The translations under genes were made by a program, and so were the position numbers. Positions 7,335 to 15,058 of a stretch of DNA of 64,000 nt are shown here, piece after piece. Source of the stretch: Paenibacillus terrigena DSM 21567 (GTDB lineage: Bacteria > Bacillota > Bacilli > Paenibacillales > Paenibacillaceae). Location: the NCBI RefSeq assembly GCF_000374845.1, contig NZ_KB895415.1, forward strand, positions 62,001 to 126,000, written 5' to 3'. Each line of letters begins with the position of its first letter. The stretch's first letter is position 1. Below the pieces are notes generated by a model. It worked only from the letters and a program-made list of their open reading frames with translations, searched no databases and was not told the DNA's origin.

Positions 7335-7396
7335 CATATAACGTTCTTGTGTTCCTGAGCCCGAAAGGCTTAAAGGAGGCAAACAGTGTTATACGA
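7335..7396 (-). repeat. attC-like structured repeat, short copy 5
   Basis: 62 bp with the same outer ends as the long copies (ATATAACGTT...GTGTTATACG) but only one small inner hairpin (GAGCC-cgaaa-GGCTT) and the pair GTTCCT / AGGAGGC. It lies 27 nt after the stop at 7423 and 43 nt before the start at 7292. A large size range with conserved ends is typical of integron attC sites. Confidence 0.65.
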
Positions 7397-7422
7397 CGGA
7401 ACTTTGAGATACTCTCAAAAAC

Positions 7423-7962
7423 TTACTTTTCTGTATTATCAAATCGAAAAATCAGTTTATGTCCGTCAAAAGTATCTCCATACAATTCAGCATAATTCTT
7501 TTTACTATAATTAGAAACGGTCTTCCGCCAAAATCTTTGCCCTATAATGTTTCTTTCAGATGGGTTGGTAAACAATTCCCATCTCCCTTTAAATTGTTCA
7601 AACACTTTAATAGCTGCCTGTTCTGCTATACCTTGACCTCTATAAGGGCGGAGTAAAAAGAATTCATTAACAAAATAATCAATTCCCTCTGCACAATGTG
7701 GGGGTGTAGCAATGAGAATAAACCCCGCTGGTTTATCTTCTACTAAAATTAAATAGGGGTATAAACAATCTGGTTTTTCCCACCAAATATTCTGAACTTC
7801 ATATTGATCACTCAATTTTCTAAAGTCATCACTATCTTCGTAAATTCCATGAATATTTGGAAATCTGACATAATGTTCTGATAAATCGTATAAATAGAGA
7901 GGGTATAAGTTTTTTATTATATATGCTTCGTTTTTACTGGTTAGTTGCACCTTAATCTTCAT
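7423..7962 (-). CDS. GNAT-family acetyltransferase (cassette)
   Basis: 179 aa. A GNAT fold covers most of the protein. The acetyl-CoA pyrophosphate loop is LLRPYRGQGIAEQAA (about 105-119), preceded by the beta-4 strand YFVNEFFLL, and the final part NPSERNIIGQRFWRKTV is the usual last helix and strand. The substrate is unknown. AAAGGAG is 7 nt before the ATG. The gene is low in GC and sits between two structured repeats (27 nt after its stop, 38 nt before its start), so it behaves like a cassette. The homologous fold is common among antibiotic-modifying and protein-acetylating enzymes. Confidence 0.82.
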   Translation of the reverse strand: MKIKVQLTSKNEAYIIKNLYPLYLYDLSEHYVRFPNIHGIYEDSDDFRKLSDQYEVQNIWWEKPDCLYPYLILVEDKPAGFILIATPPHCAEGIDYFVNEFFLLRPYRGQGIAEQAAIKVFEQFKGRWELFTNPSERNIIGQRFWRKTVSNYSKKNYAELYGDTFDGHKLIFRFDNTEK

Positions 7963-7999
7963 AAATTAGCTCCTTTGAAAATAATCACTTCGTTCTGTC

Positions 8000-8060
8000 G
8001 TATAACGTCTTTTTTACGAACTTCGCATTACACACAATCTATGCTATATCAGCGAACCCC
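8000..8060 (-). repeat. attC-like structured repeat, incomplete copy 6
   Basis: One outer end (TATAACGTC, 8001-8009) and an inverted repeat TTCGC / GCGAA can be seen, but the other conserved end (GTTAT) is missing. It lies between the bifunctional resistance-like gene (stop at 8115) and the GNAT start at 7962 (38 nt). It may mark the right edge of the array. Confidence 0.45.
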
Positions 8061-8114
8061 CTCCAGCATTACACATTTCACCATCGGTTCTGCTCCTACG
8101 CCATACCATCATAA

Positions 8115-9455
8115 TCAACAAGCAGAACTGTTTCCTACCTGAATCTCACCTAACATATACCGAATAAACTCACTCAACTCCGGTAACTCCACTTCACTTC
8201 GATCGATTTTCCCGTTATATTCGTCAAGGCATTGCTGAACCAAAGCTTGATAAGGCTGAGGTAGTACTTGTAAGCCCCACGCTCCACCTTCGCGCTTCGA
8301 TGCGATGATGCCTTCCCGGATAAAATAGAGCACCCTGCACAAATTCAATGTCACGTACATTGGCGTTAGATACGCTGGCGGATTATGGATGATATCTTCC
8401 GCTGCCTCTTCGACATCATGCAGGATGGACGCGAGGTATAGCTCCCGATCAATCGGCTCATACAACTCATGTAAAGGAGTACCGTACAATGCAATCCCTC
8501 GATGGTAGGCAACCATCAGCTGCGCAGCCATATCGTTATCTTCGTAACCTCCGCACAGATAGTTCTCATCTGTCAGATAGCGCTCCCGGTGGTAATCCGA
8601 GTAATGAAATTCGACAGGCGTCGGATAGACGAAGGATTTCAAGTGATCTTCCAATAGGATACTGAACTCGAATCCACGTGCATTCGGCAGCCCATCGTGC
8701 ACCGATAGCGCCAATTGGGCGATTCGCTTGTTATTTTCCATTGTCAATTTCTCTCTGACTACCACAAGACAATCGACATCGCTTTGAGACGGATTGAAGC
8801 AGCCCATCGCCAGTGATCCATGCAAATAAATACCCGCTAGATTATCCTTCAACTCATCCAGAAACAACGCAACGATGTTGTCCAAATAGACTTGCATTTT
8901 CAGTTCGTCCAGCGATACACGCATAATCTGGTTATCTCGATATTCGCCATCGAACAATTCATGTGCAGTGAGCACTTTAACCTTTTTGAACCCGCATTTC
9001 TCATAGCTTCGAATGGCCCTTGTATTCCATGTCTGAGGATCGATATAAACGTCAGCAGCCCCCTGCTCCGTCAACAAATACCGAACAACCGATTTTAATG
9101 CCGTCGTCCCAATCCCCGAATCCCAATAGTCGGTCTCGCCGATGAATAGATCTACGCCGTATTGAGGCTGGTCTGATTTCGCTTCGTATAATTCTATTTC
9201 ATCCTCTTGTAGCGGATAGAATTGCACATACCCAATCGCTGTATTGTCCCATTCCATGATCCAAGGCGTAACGTCATGCTCACCTCTCGCCCGCGAAGCG
9301 TATTTGGCAATAATCTGCTCCATCGTATACCGCTTACTGGGCCCTTCGATATAGTGCAGCAATTTCTCATCATTCAACCATTTGAACATGAACGCATAAT
9401 CTTCCTCGTGATCCCGCATTCTCCGTATGGAAAGTTGCCCCTCTGCTATAAACAT
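8115..9455 (-). CDS. Bifunctional GNAT acetyltransferase / aminoglycoside-type nucleotidyltransferase fusion
   Basis: 446 aa, two enzymes in one chain. Residues about 1-180 are an AAC(6')-like GNAT (LSIRRMRDHEEDY, GYVQFYPL, YGVDLFIGE, DSGIGTTALKSVV, NTRAIRSYEKCGF). Residues about 190-446 are a nucleotidyltransferase of the ANT(3'')/ANT(9) type with GSLAMGCFNPSQSDVD (about 213-228) holding the metal-binding SDVD, then a helical C-terminal (DUF4111-like) domain. Such enzymes acetylate or adenylate aminoglycosides; whether this one confers resistance is not known. AGAGGTG precedes this ATG by about 7 nt; the in-frame GTG at 9464 has no ribosome site. GC content returns to the genomic norm here. 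Confidence 0.85.
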   Translation of the reverse strand: MFIAEGQLSIRRMRDHEEDYAFMFKWLNDEKLLHYIEGPSKRYTMEQIIAKYASRARGEHDVTPWIMEWDNTAIGYVQFYPLQEDEIELYEAKSDQPQYGVDLFIGETDYWDSGIGTTALKSVVRYLLTEQGAADVYIDPQTWNTRAIRSYEKCGFKKVKVLTAHELFDGEYRDNQIMRVSLDELKMQVYLDNIVALFLDELKDNLAGIYLHGSLAMGCFNPSQSDVDCLVVVREKLTMENNKRIAQLALSVHDGLPNARGFEFSILLEDHLKSFVYPTPVEFHYSDYHRERYLTDENYLCGGYEDNDMAAQLMVAYHRGIALYGTPLHELYEPIDRELYLASILHDVEEAAEDIIHNPPAYLTPMYVTLNLCRVLYFIREGIIASKREGGAWGLQVLPQPYQALVQQCLDEYNGKIDRSEVELPELSEFIRYMLGEIQVGNSSAC

Positions 9456-9479
9456 CGATTTCACCTCTTCTCGAAGACA

Positions 9480-9917
9480 TTATTGATCGCCGAATACCCC
9501 TAAATCCTTCTTCAAATAATAATGCGTGTGCCTTCCCGCGTTCTCAATCACCCCATAGACTTCAAAGCCCTGCTTCTTGTAAAAGTCCAACGCCTGAAAG
9601 CTTAACGTATCCAGCTTCATAAATTCGCACCGTTTCTCTCTCGCCAGCTTCTCAGCCTCCGCGAGTAGCTTCTTCCCATACCCCGCTCCACGACAGGCAG
9701 CATCGACAAAAAGGTACTGGATCTCCATCCAGTTCCAGCAAATCTCGCCGATGATCCCGCCATAGATTTGACCTGCTTCATCCTTCAGGAACAGGTTCAC
9801 CTCTTGGTACCTCCCCTTCAGATCGTCAGGAAAATGCATCATGTTAAATTCGTACATTTTGTCACATACGTATGCTTTATCATCCCTGTTCGACGCATTC
9901 GTAATCGTTAATTCCAT
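9480..9917 (-). CDS. GNAT-family acetyltransferase
   Basis: 145 aa single GNAT domain. Key parts: EIQYLFVDAACRGAGYGKKLL (split over about 66-86; acetyl-CoA loop CRGAGYGKK), KLDTLSFQALDFYKKQGF near the end and a basic last strand HTHYYLKKDL. Similar to small-molecule acetyltransferases of Bacillota. GAGGAAG is about 8 nt before the ATG. It is followed closely (24 nt) by the fusion gene, so the two may be cotranscribed. The substrate is unknown. Confidence 0.82.
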   Translation of the reverse strand: MELTITNASNRDDKAYVCDKMYEFNMMHFPDDLKGRYQEVNLFLKDEAGQIYGGIIGEICWNWMEIQYLFVDAACRGAGYGKKLLAEAEKLAREKRCEFMKLDTLSFQALDFYKKQGFEVYGVIENAGRHTHYYLKKDLGVFGDQ

Positions 9918-9941
9918 CCGTCTCTTCCTCTCATGACTCTT

Positions 9942-11219
9942 CTATTCGCTTAACCCTTCTTCCGGATACATTCGCAGCACGAGATTTCTTGCTGTCAATG
10001 AGCTGTCCTCGCCCTCTTTGTTTTTGACTGGCGCGAACTCCTTCTCCCGCTCCACCCGCAGAACCGTCATCGCTTCCGCAAGCGGGAAAAAATCAAATAT
10101 AAACCGTTCCAGCTTGTAACCATTCGGCGCATCAGGAACGATGATTTCTCTAGCAGCATTCATATGCGGGATTGCCTTGGATGCTACGTGAAATGGGATC
10201 TGTGTATCCGCATGCTGCGCGATAAAATCATAACGGAACATATGAATCGAGATATTCGCCAGCGCGTAAGCCAGATCCCCTCGATCATTACGCTCGTTCA
10301 ATACATGTTCGGGAAATTCCGTATATTCTACAATGGCCGGGCGCTGATTCCACAAACAGACCATTCCGACCTTCTCATCAGGCCGCTCCTTGAATACCAC
10401 CTTGGATGCAATCGGATGATGCTGGAGGTCCGCCATCCCAATAAATACTGGGTCTGCAACTTGTATAAGCGCATTATCCACGTTGTAATAGAAGAGCCAC
10501 GTCAATCCTCTCTTCTCCATATCCTCTAGCGCACCAGAACGCTTGAATGAGGCAAAACATTCCCCATTCCCACTCGGGGCAAAATGAAGCTCTGAAGGCG
10601 ACGCGAGCAACAGCTTGCCCTCATGGTCCATTGCAGGCATCGTATTCTGCTCCAAGAAGAAGCAATCTTCCGCGGGATAGCCGAAAAACTGATGCGATTC
10701 AAAGAATTGAACGGTGTCCTCATGATTCTCCGGACTTGTCATCAGGTACCATGGAATAATACGGCCAACCCGCAGCGATAGCTGCAGCAGCCGTTCAGCT
10801 TGAAGCTGGAACAATGATTTATGTGACGGCAAGCCGATATCGAACGTTCCTTTGGGTCCTGCATGTCCAAGCCTACTCCCTTGACCCCCCGCTACCACGA
10901 TAACGCCAATTTTGCCGTCTCGAAGCAATTCTAAGCCGCGCTCCTCATACTGCTCATAAACTTCTTTGGATAACGTATCCACGTCAAAATAAGGGATAGG
11001 CGAGATATGCTTTCCCTGCCCCATACTCGACGTTGATCGATTTAGATAGGCTTGCGCAAGCTGATCAAAATCAACACGCAGCACTTGTGCTGCAAGCTTT
11101 TGCTTTTCTTCAACAGATAACTCCTTCATACATCGTACAACATGGTCTTGCTGATAGGCATGAAGAAGACTTTCGGCTTGATTCACGAGATTCTCCATCG
11201 CTTCACGCTCACTTGTCAT
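9942..11219 (-). CDS. UDP-sugar pyrophosphorylase, eukaryotic (UAP/UDPGP) type
   Basis: 425 aa cytoplasmic nucleotidyltransferase of the UDPGP family. The Rossmann core carries the nucleotide signature VVAGGQGSRLG (about 108-118) and PKGTFDIGLP. NVDNALI in mid-protein fits the metal/UTP-binding Asp. The C-terminal part has SFYK-like lysine region PNGYKLERFIFD. The family makes UDP-GlcNAc, UDP-GalNAc or UDP-glucose from UTP and a sugar-1-phosphate. Bacteria normally use GlmU or GalU, so a eukaryote-like enzyme is less common but known in Bacillota. The start has GGGGG 9 nt upstream. The gene begins 15 nt after the SDR gene ends, so both are probably one transcript. Confidence 0.85.
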   Translation of the reverse strand: MTSEREAMENLVNQAESLLHAYQQDHVVRCMKELSVEEKQKLAAQVLRVDFDQLAQAYLNRSTSSMGQGKHISPIPYFDVDTLSKEVYEQYEERGLELLRDGKIGVIVVAGGQGSRLGHAGPKGTFDIGLPSHKSLFQLQAERLLQLSLRVGRIIPWYLMTSPENHEDTVQFFESHQFFGYPAEDCFFLEQNTMPAMDHEGKLLLASPSELHFAPSGNGECFASFKRSGALEDMEKRGLTWLFYYNVDNALIQVADPVFIGMADLQHHPIASKVVFKERPDEKVGMVCLWNQRPAIVEYTEFPEHVLNERNDRGDLAYALANISIHMFRYDFIAQHADTQIPFHVASKAIPHMNAAREIIVPDAPNGYKLERFIFDFFPLAEAMTVLRVEREKEFAPVKNKEGEDSSLTARNLVLRMYPEEGLSE

Positions 11220-11234
11220 TGTTCAAAACCCCCG

Positions 11235-11930
11235 TCATCCCACACGTGGACATGTAAGTGATTTGCCATTATCCTTCGTCGTAAGTCGCAATATATAGGG
11301 AACTGCAGCACGAGACCACGCCTCCGGTGTTGGAGAACCGGACATATATTGCGGCCCGCAAGCCGCTAGCATGGACGTCTGAATACCTCCGCCGGGATCT
11401 AAGGCGACAACGCCTATCGATTCAGGCAATTCCAAAGCCATCGACTGCGTCAGCCCTTCAATGGCAAATTTGGATGCACAATACGGCGCAAGCTCGGCTT
11501 CGCCTTCTCTCCCCCAGCCGGAGCTCATATTGACGATCATTCCCCGCTGCGCATCAATCATCGCAGGCACGAAGGATCGAATAACATTCACAGTACCGTT
11601 CACATTAATACGCATCACATCCGTGAATTCTTCGTCCGAAATCGACCAGATCGGTGCATTCCTGTTCACGATGGACGCATTATTGATCAGCAGATCTGGT
11701 GCACCGAACGCATTTAGCACTTGATCCGCCCATCGCGATACCGCTTGCGCATCCCCAACATCAACCGCTTCAAAATCATGATTCGCGAACTCCACTCGAA
11801 GTTCCTCTACTTTATTTATCGAACGCCCACAACCATGGACGGTCCACCCCAGCTCATCGAACCGATCGACCATAGCCCGACCTAATCCTTGCGTCACACC
11901 CGTAATAACGACTCTTTTGGCCGTATTCAT
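11235..11930 (-). CDS. Short-chain dehydrogenase/reductase (SDR)
   Basis: 231 aa classical SDR. NAD(P)-binding motif TGVTQGLG (about 11-18), NNAS (about 87-90), catalytic Ser in VNMSSGWG (about 137), and Tyr-x3-Lys as YCASK (about 153-157). The C-terminal PGG loop and a shortened end are seen; the usual substrate loop is present. It oxidises or reduces an unknown alcohol or ketone. It lies between a GNAT gene and the UDP-sugar pyrophosphorylase on the same strand with short gaps (about 15-20 nt), so it is likely part of a four-gene unit from 12878 down to 9480. Confidence 0.88.
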   Translation of the reverse strand: MNTAKRVVITGVTQGLGRAMVDRFDELGWTVHGCGRSINKVEELRVEFANHDFEAVDVGDAQAVSRWADQVLNAFGAPDLLINNASIVNRNAPIWSISDEEFTDVMRINVNGTVNVIRSFVPAMIDAQRGMIVNMSSGWGREGEAELAPYCASKFAIEGLTQSMALELPESIGVVALDPGGGIQTSMLAACGPQYMSGSPTPEAWSRAAVPYILRLTTKDNGKSLTCPRVG

Positions 11931-11948
11931 AACTTCATCTCCTATTTC

Positions 11949-12878
11949 CTATTCCGATAACGGCGGGATCTCCATTTTCTGCACTTCCAGCAGACCTGGC
12001 ACAAATCCCAGCTTCACATACACCGACTCCGCATCATTTCCCTGCATCACATATAACCGGAGCAGAGGATACGAGCCTTTCAGTTCCGATAGCGCCCGCT
12101 GGAGCATCAAGCTAGCAAGCCCGCGTCCCCGATACGCTGGAATGACACCGATCGAATACACAGCGGCATAATCCCCCTGCAACCCGATACGGCAATTCGC
12201 AACCAGTTCATTCGTCTGCTTGTCATAGACGAGCGTCGAGGCGTTCATCAACACTTCATTCGTATAATTCGGGTCTACGGACGGCGTATGATCTTCCTTC
12301 GCCAGTTGCCCTCTCCGTGTTGCATCAAGACCGTGAGCAAAGCTAGCGTACTCGCACGCAGTAATCTCTTGTTCATTTACATAGCGATAGGATCCATCAC
12401 TTTTCTCTTCCCGCTGCAGCGTTTCGATCCGAAATTCTTCCCCCCACACCACGTCAAAATGTTCCGTCGGTCGCTGCATCCAGCGGCATCGGAACGCATC
12501 CGGCCAGAAGCCCGCGCAGGCGAACAGATCGACTTGATCCGGGAGCACTTCAAAAGCTTTTATCGGTTGACTTCGATCCGACCATGCAAGCAATAATTGC
12601 TTAAGCCCTTTCATTACTTGAGGTGCATCATTGAACGGCGGGATGAAGAACAAATAGTAAATCCGATTCGGACCCATTCGTACCCCGCCTACTCTGGCAT
12701 CCCCTTTACAAATCCAATAGGCAGGGCTTCCCGAGGTAACATACGTCTCCTCTCTAAAAAAGCCATTATACGCCATGTTATAATATACGGAGCAAAAAAT
12801 CCCCCATTCCTCAGGGTCCGCACTCTGAATGGAATAATCGCATGATAATGTATATATTTTGATATTTTCAGACACCAT
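11949..12878 (-). CDS. Two-part GNAT acetyltransferase
   Basis: 309 aa. The C-terminal GNAT (about 160-305) has YSIGVIPAYRGRGLASLML (acetyl-CoA loop RGRGLA), then NDAESVYVKLGFVPG. The N-terminal half (1-150) is another alpha/beta unit with weak GNAT features (FFIPPF, LLLAWSD), so the protein may be a tandem GNAT with a degenerate first domain, as in mycothiol-synthase-like enzymes (inference). GGAGG is about 10 nt before the ATG. It heads the minus-strand group GNAT-SDR-pyrophosphorylase-GNAT. Confidence 0.8.
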   Translation of the reverse strand: MVSENIKIYTLSCDYSIQSADPEEWGIFCSVYYNMAYNGFFREETYVTSGSPAYWICKGDARVGGVRMGPNRIYYLFFIPPFNDAPQVMKGLKQLLLAWSDRSQPIKAFEVLPDQVDLFACAGFWPDAFRCRWMQRPTEHFDVVWGEEFRIETLQREEKSDGSYRYVNEQEITACEYASFAHGLDATRRGQLAKEDHTPSVDPNYTNEVLMNASTLVYDKQTNELVANCRIGLQGDYAAVYSIGVIPAYRGRGLASLMLQRALSELKGSYPLLRLYVMQGNDAESVYVKLGFVPGLLEVQKMEIPPLSE

Positions 12879-12987
12879 GGTATGTATTCCTCCCTCAATA
12901 TCTCACCGTTCGAGCCATTCGAATGATGAAATTCTATGAAATCATGGTAAAATAGAACCGTTAGAACCAGAAAGGCGGAGAAAACGA

Positions 12988-13743
12988 ATGGAAATGACAT
13001 TTATTATCAAGCCCACTACATATACAGCCTTCGAGAACGAAATCGAACACATGGACAAATGCAAAGAATGGGGCCTTTTATCCGACAAAGCCGTGAAAAC
13101 CAAGACCTTCTACTACAAAGGAAGCGGCATGAATCACCCTTGTGACATTATCGGTTACGTCGATGACTTGACTGCCGTCATTCAACTAGGCCCAGAGCAG
13201 CTGCACTGCATTCACCCCTCCTATCTAAAAGAGATGCAGGCTTCCACCTTCGGATCGAGAGTCACAGCAGCGACGGATAAATCCAATGAACCCGAACAAG
13301 AGACTGTCACCGATCAAGTTGAACCAGAACAGCAGTCGCAAGAACCGGTTGCACAGGTAGAGCCCGAAGCAGAAGCAGACGAAACACCTCAAGTCGAGGT
13401 AGCTGCAACCAAGACCAAGGCTAAAAAGGGTAAGGCACCTAAGCTAGAACTCCCGGAAGAGAAAGTAAAAATGACCGCTACCGTCCAAGAATTCACCACG
13501 GTGCCGAATAACTTCTCCGATACGGAAGATGAAGTCATCATTTATGAAGCGGTAGCCATTATCGATCCGCCACTCGAAGTCGGCGTTGCCTGGTCAAGTC
13601 ATAGTGCAACACTGAAGAAATTCGAGCTGGAAGTTGGGGACACGATTACGTTTGATGCCAAAATCGTTGCCAAGAAGCTAACCAAACACCCTGTACCGTA
13701 CAAAATCAACAATCCCGCGAAAATCCAGAAAACCACATCATAG
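12988..13743 (+). CDS. Hypothetical protein with acidic linker and conserved-looking ends
   Basis: 251 aa, not recognised. Residues 1-80 form a compact unit (a FYYKGSGMNHPCDIIGYVDD segment, then IQLGPEQLHCIHPSYLKEM, two Cys). Residues about 95-155 are a Glu/Gln/Pro-rich linker ending in a lysine-rich patch (KTKAKKGKAPK). Residues 155-251 look like an OB-like beta domain (VKMTATVQEFTTVPN, ELEVGDTITFDAKIVAKKL). There is no signal peptide. Layout is that of a nucleic-acid- or protein-binding adaptor (inference only). AGGCGGAG precedes the ATG, and a good terminator follows. It is a single-gene unit. Confidence 0.65.
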   Translation: MEMTFIIKPTTYTAFENEIEHMDKCKEWGLLSDKAVKTKTFYYKGSGMNHPCDIIGYVDDLTAVIQLGPEQLHCIHPSYLKEMQASTFGSRVTAATDKSNEPEQETVTDQVEPEQQSQEPVAQVEPEAEADETPQVEVAATKTKAKKGKAPKLELPEEKVKMTATVQEFTTVPNNFSDTEDEVIIYEAVAIIDPPLEVGVAWSSHSATLKKFELEVGDTITFDAKIVAKKLTKHPVPYKINNPAKIQKTTS

Positions 13744-13749
13744 AAATCA

Positions 13750-13783
13750 AGAGAGTATGCGCGTGCATGCTCTCTTTTTCTTT
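13750..13783 (+). terminator. Rho-independent terminator
   Basis: AGAGAGTATGC pairs with GCATGCTCTCT (one G-T pair) across a 4-base loop, followed by TTTTTC. It ends the hypothetical gene at 13743. Confidence 0.8.
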
Positions 13784-13873
13784 TGCCTAGAGATACTTCC
13801 ATTCTAAACCTATTGAACACACGCTCATAAGGAAAAAATAAATATAATCAACTCTACACATCATACCGTTAGC

Positions 13874-13912
13874 AAAAAACGGCCCCTTCCCGTTCGCAAC
13901 GAGAAGAAGCCG
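13874..13912 (-). terminator. Terminator of the methyltransferase gene
   Basis: Read on the minus strand, CGGCTTCTTCTCGTT pairs with AACGGGAAGGGGCCG (several G-T pairs) around a 3-base loop, then TTTTTT. It lies about 95 nt after the stop at 14008. Confidence 0.7.
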
Positions 13913-14007
13913 CACTATTCTTTCCTATATCCTATTACTCATCCATCACGCCATATGCCCGATTTTTCTATATGAATCGATCATTTTTTATACAAATTCA
14001 AGAAAGG

Positions 14008-14820
14008 CTAACTCTTCCGGCCAATATAGAGCAAATGCGATGAGATGCCCAGTATAGATGGATCAGCAGCGTATCGGTAGATGAGCGCCATCATCTGATT
14101 AAATTCCTCTTCCCCACGGCTGCGCCAATCGTTCCAGTTCTCCTCGGTGAACCGTCCGCCAATGCTGGACGACCCTATCAGCTCGATCGTCTCGAACCCG
14201 CTAGATTCCATGAACGGCTTAATCTCTTCCAAGGGATAGAAATATGCACCTGTGAAGCGCCCCTCATCTTGGTGGTTAAAAATCCCTGTCTCCATAAAAG
14301 ACTTGATCGAGTCCATATGGTCGAGCGGCTTCCACATGTCTGGGTATAATAACGCCGTCTGCAGCTTGCGAATTCGTGTCATCAAGGCGATGAATACCAC
14401 ACCGCCCGGTTTGGTTACACGATATAACTCCTTCATCGCAGCCATTCGGTCTGCATCCGTCTGTAAATGATATAAAGGGCCGAGCATAAGCACTGCATCA
14501 TAATATTCTGACGGGATATCCTCCAGATTTCTCGCATCACGTACATGGAATCCGTCGAATTGGTCATGAAGTTCGAATTCCCTCGCCTTTGCTTCAGCTT
14601 GCTCTACAACCCGCGGCGTCAAATCCGTTAATGTCACTTGATAGCCCTGTCGTGCGATTGCCATGGCATATTTGCCCGGGCCTGCTCCGTTATCCAATAT
14701 TGTGCCGGTCTGTGGAAGATACTTCTGGATATAATGCCAATTCACCAAATATTCGAGGGGCTCACGATCCAATCTTCCCCACTCGTCAAAAGCCGAATAA
14801 TACCGAATAATCTCATTCAT
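14008..14820 (-). CDS. Class I SAM-dependent methyltransferase
   Basis: 270 aa. Rossmann-type methyltransferase: motif I ILDNGAGPGKYAMAIA (about 41-56), an acidic residue after TLTDLTP, motif II VRDARNL, and VLMLGPLYHL (about 106-115). The cytoplasmic enzyme methylates an unknown small molecule or protein using SAM. The GPLYHL segment is typical of a group of Bacillota UbiE/COQ5-like enzymes. AGGAGG is 7 nt before the ATG. It is divergent from the ABC exporter operon across a 238-bp gap. Confidence 0.85.
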   Translation of the reverse strand: MNEIIRYYSAFDEWGRLDREPLEYLVNWHYIQKYLPQTGTILDNGAGPGKYAMAIARQGYQVTLTDLTPRVVEQAEAKAREFELHDQFDGFHVRDARNLEDIPSEYYDAVLMLGPLYHLQTDADRMAAMKELYRVTKPGGVVFIALMTRIRKLQTALLYPDMWKPLDHMDSIKSFMETGIFNHQDEGRFTGAYFYPLEEIKPFMESSGFETIELIGSSSIGGRFTEENWNDWRSRGEEEFNQMMALIYRYAADPSILGISSHLLYIGRKS

Positions 14821-14994
14821 CGCAAGTCCTCCTTATTTGGAAATTTTATCTATTATATCTTCGGCGCCGCCCCACGACAACCTAAATTTTACTAATTTCA
14901 AAAAATATAGCTCGAATCTGACATTCCAACTTCATTCTCCTTTCATGAGCGAAAACCCCGGTGTTAAGCCAAATATCTTCTTATAAATTTATGA

Positions 14995-15024
14995 TTGACA
15001 TCCTGCATCTGGAAATGATAATAT
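14995..15024 (+). promoter_or_regulatory. SigmaA-type promoter of ABC exporter operon
   Basis: TTGACA (14995-15000) with TAATAT at 18 bp (15019-15024), or GATAAT at 16 bp. The start codon is about 35 bp downstream. Confidence 0.6.
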
Positions 15025-15058
15025 CTTCTTCCTGTCACTTGACCAAGAATGGAGGGTT

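Noticed and set aside
4033-8115. CRISPR array
   Set aside because: The repeats are 62-166 bp, diverged, with genes between them; there are no short equal spacers and no cas genes.
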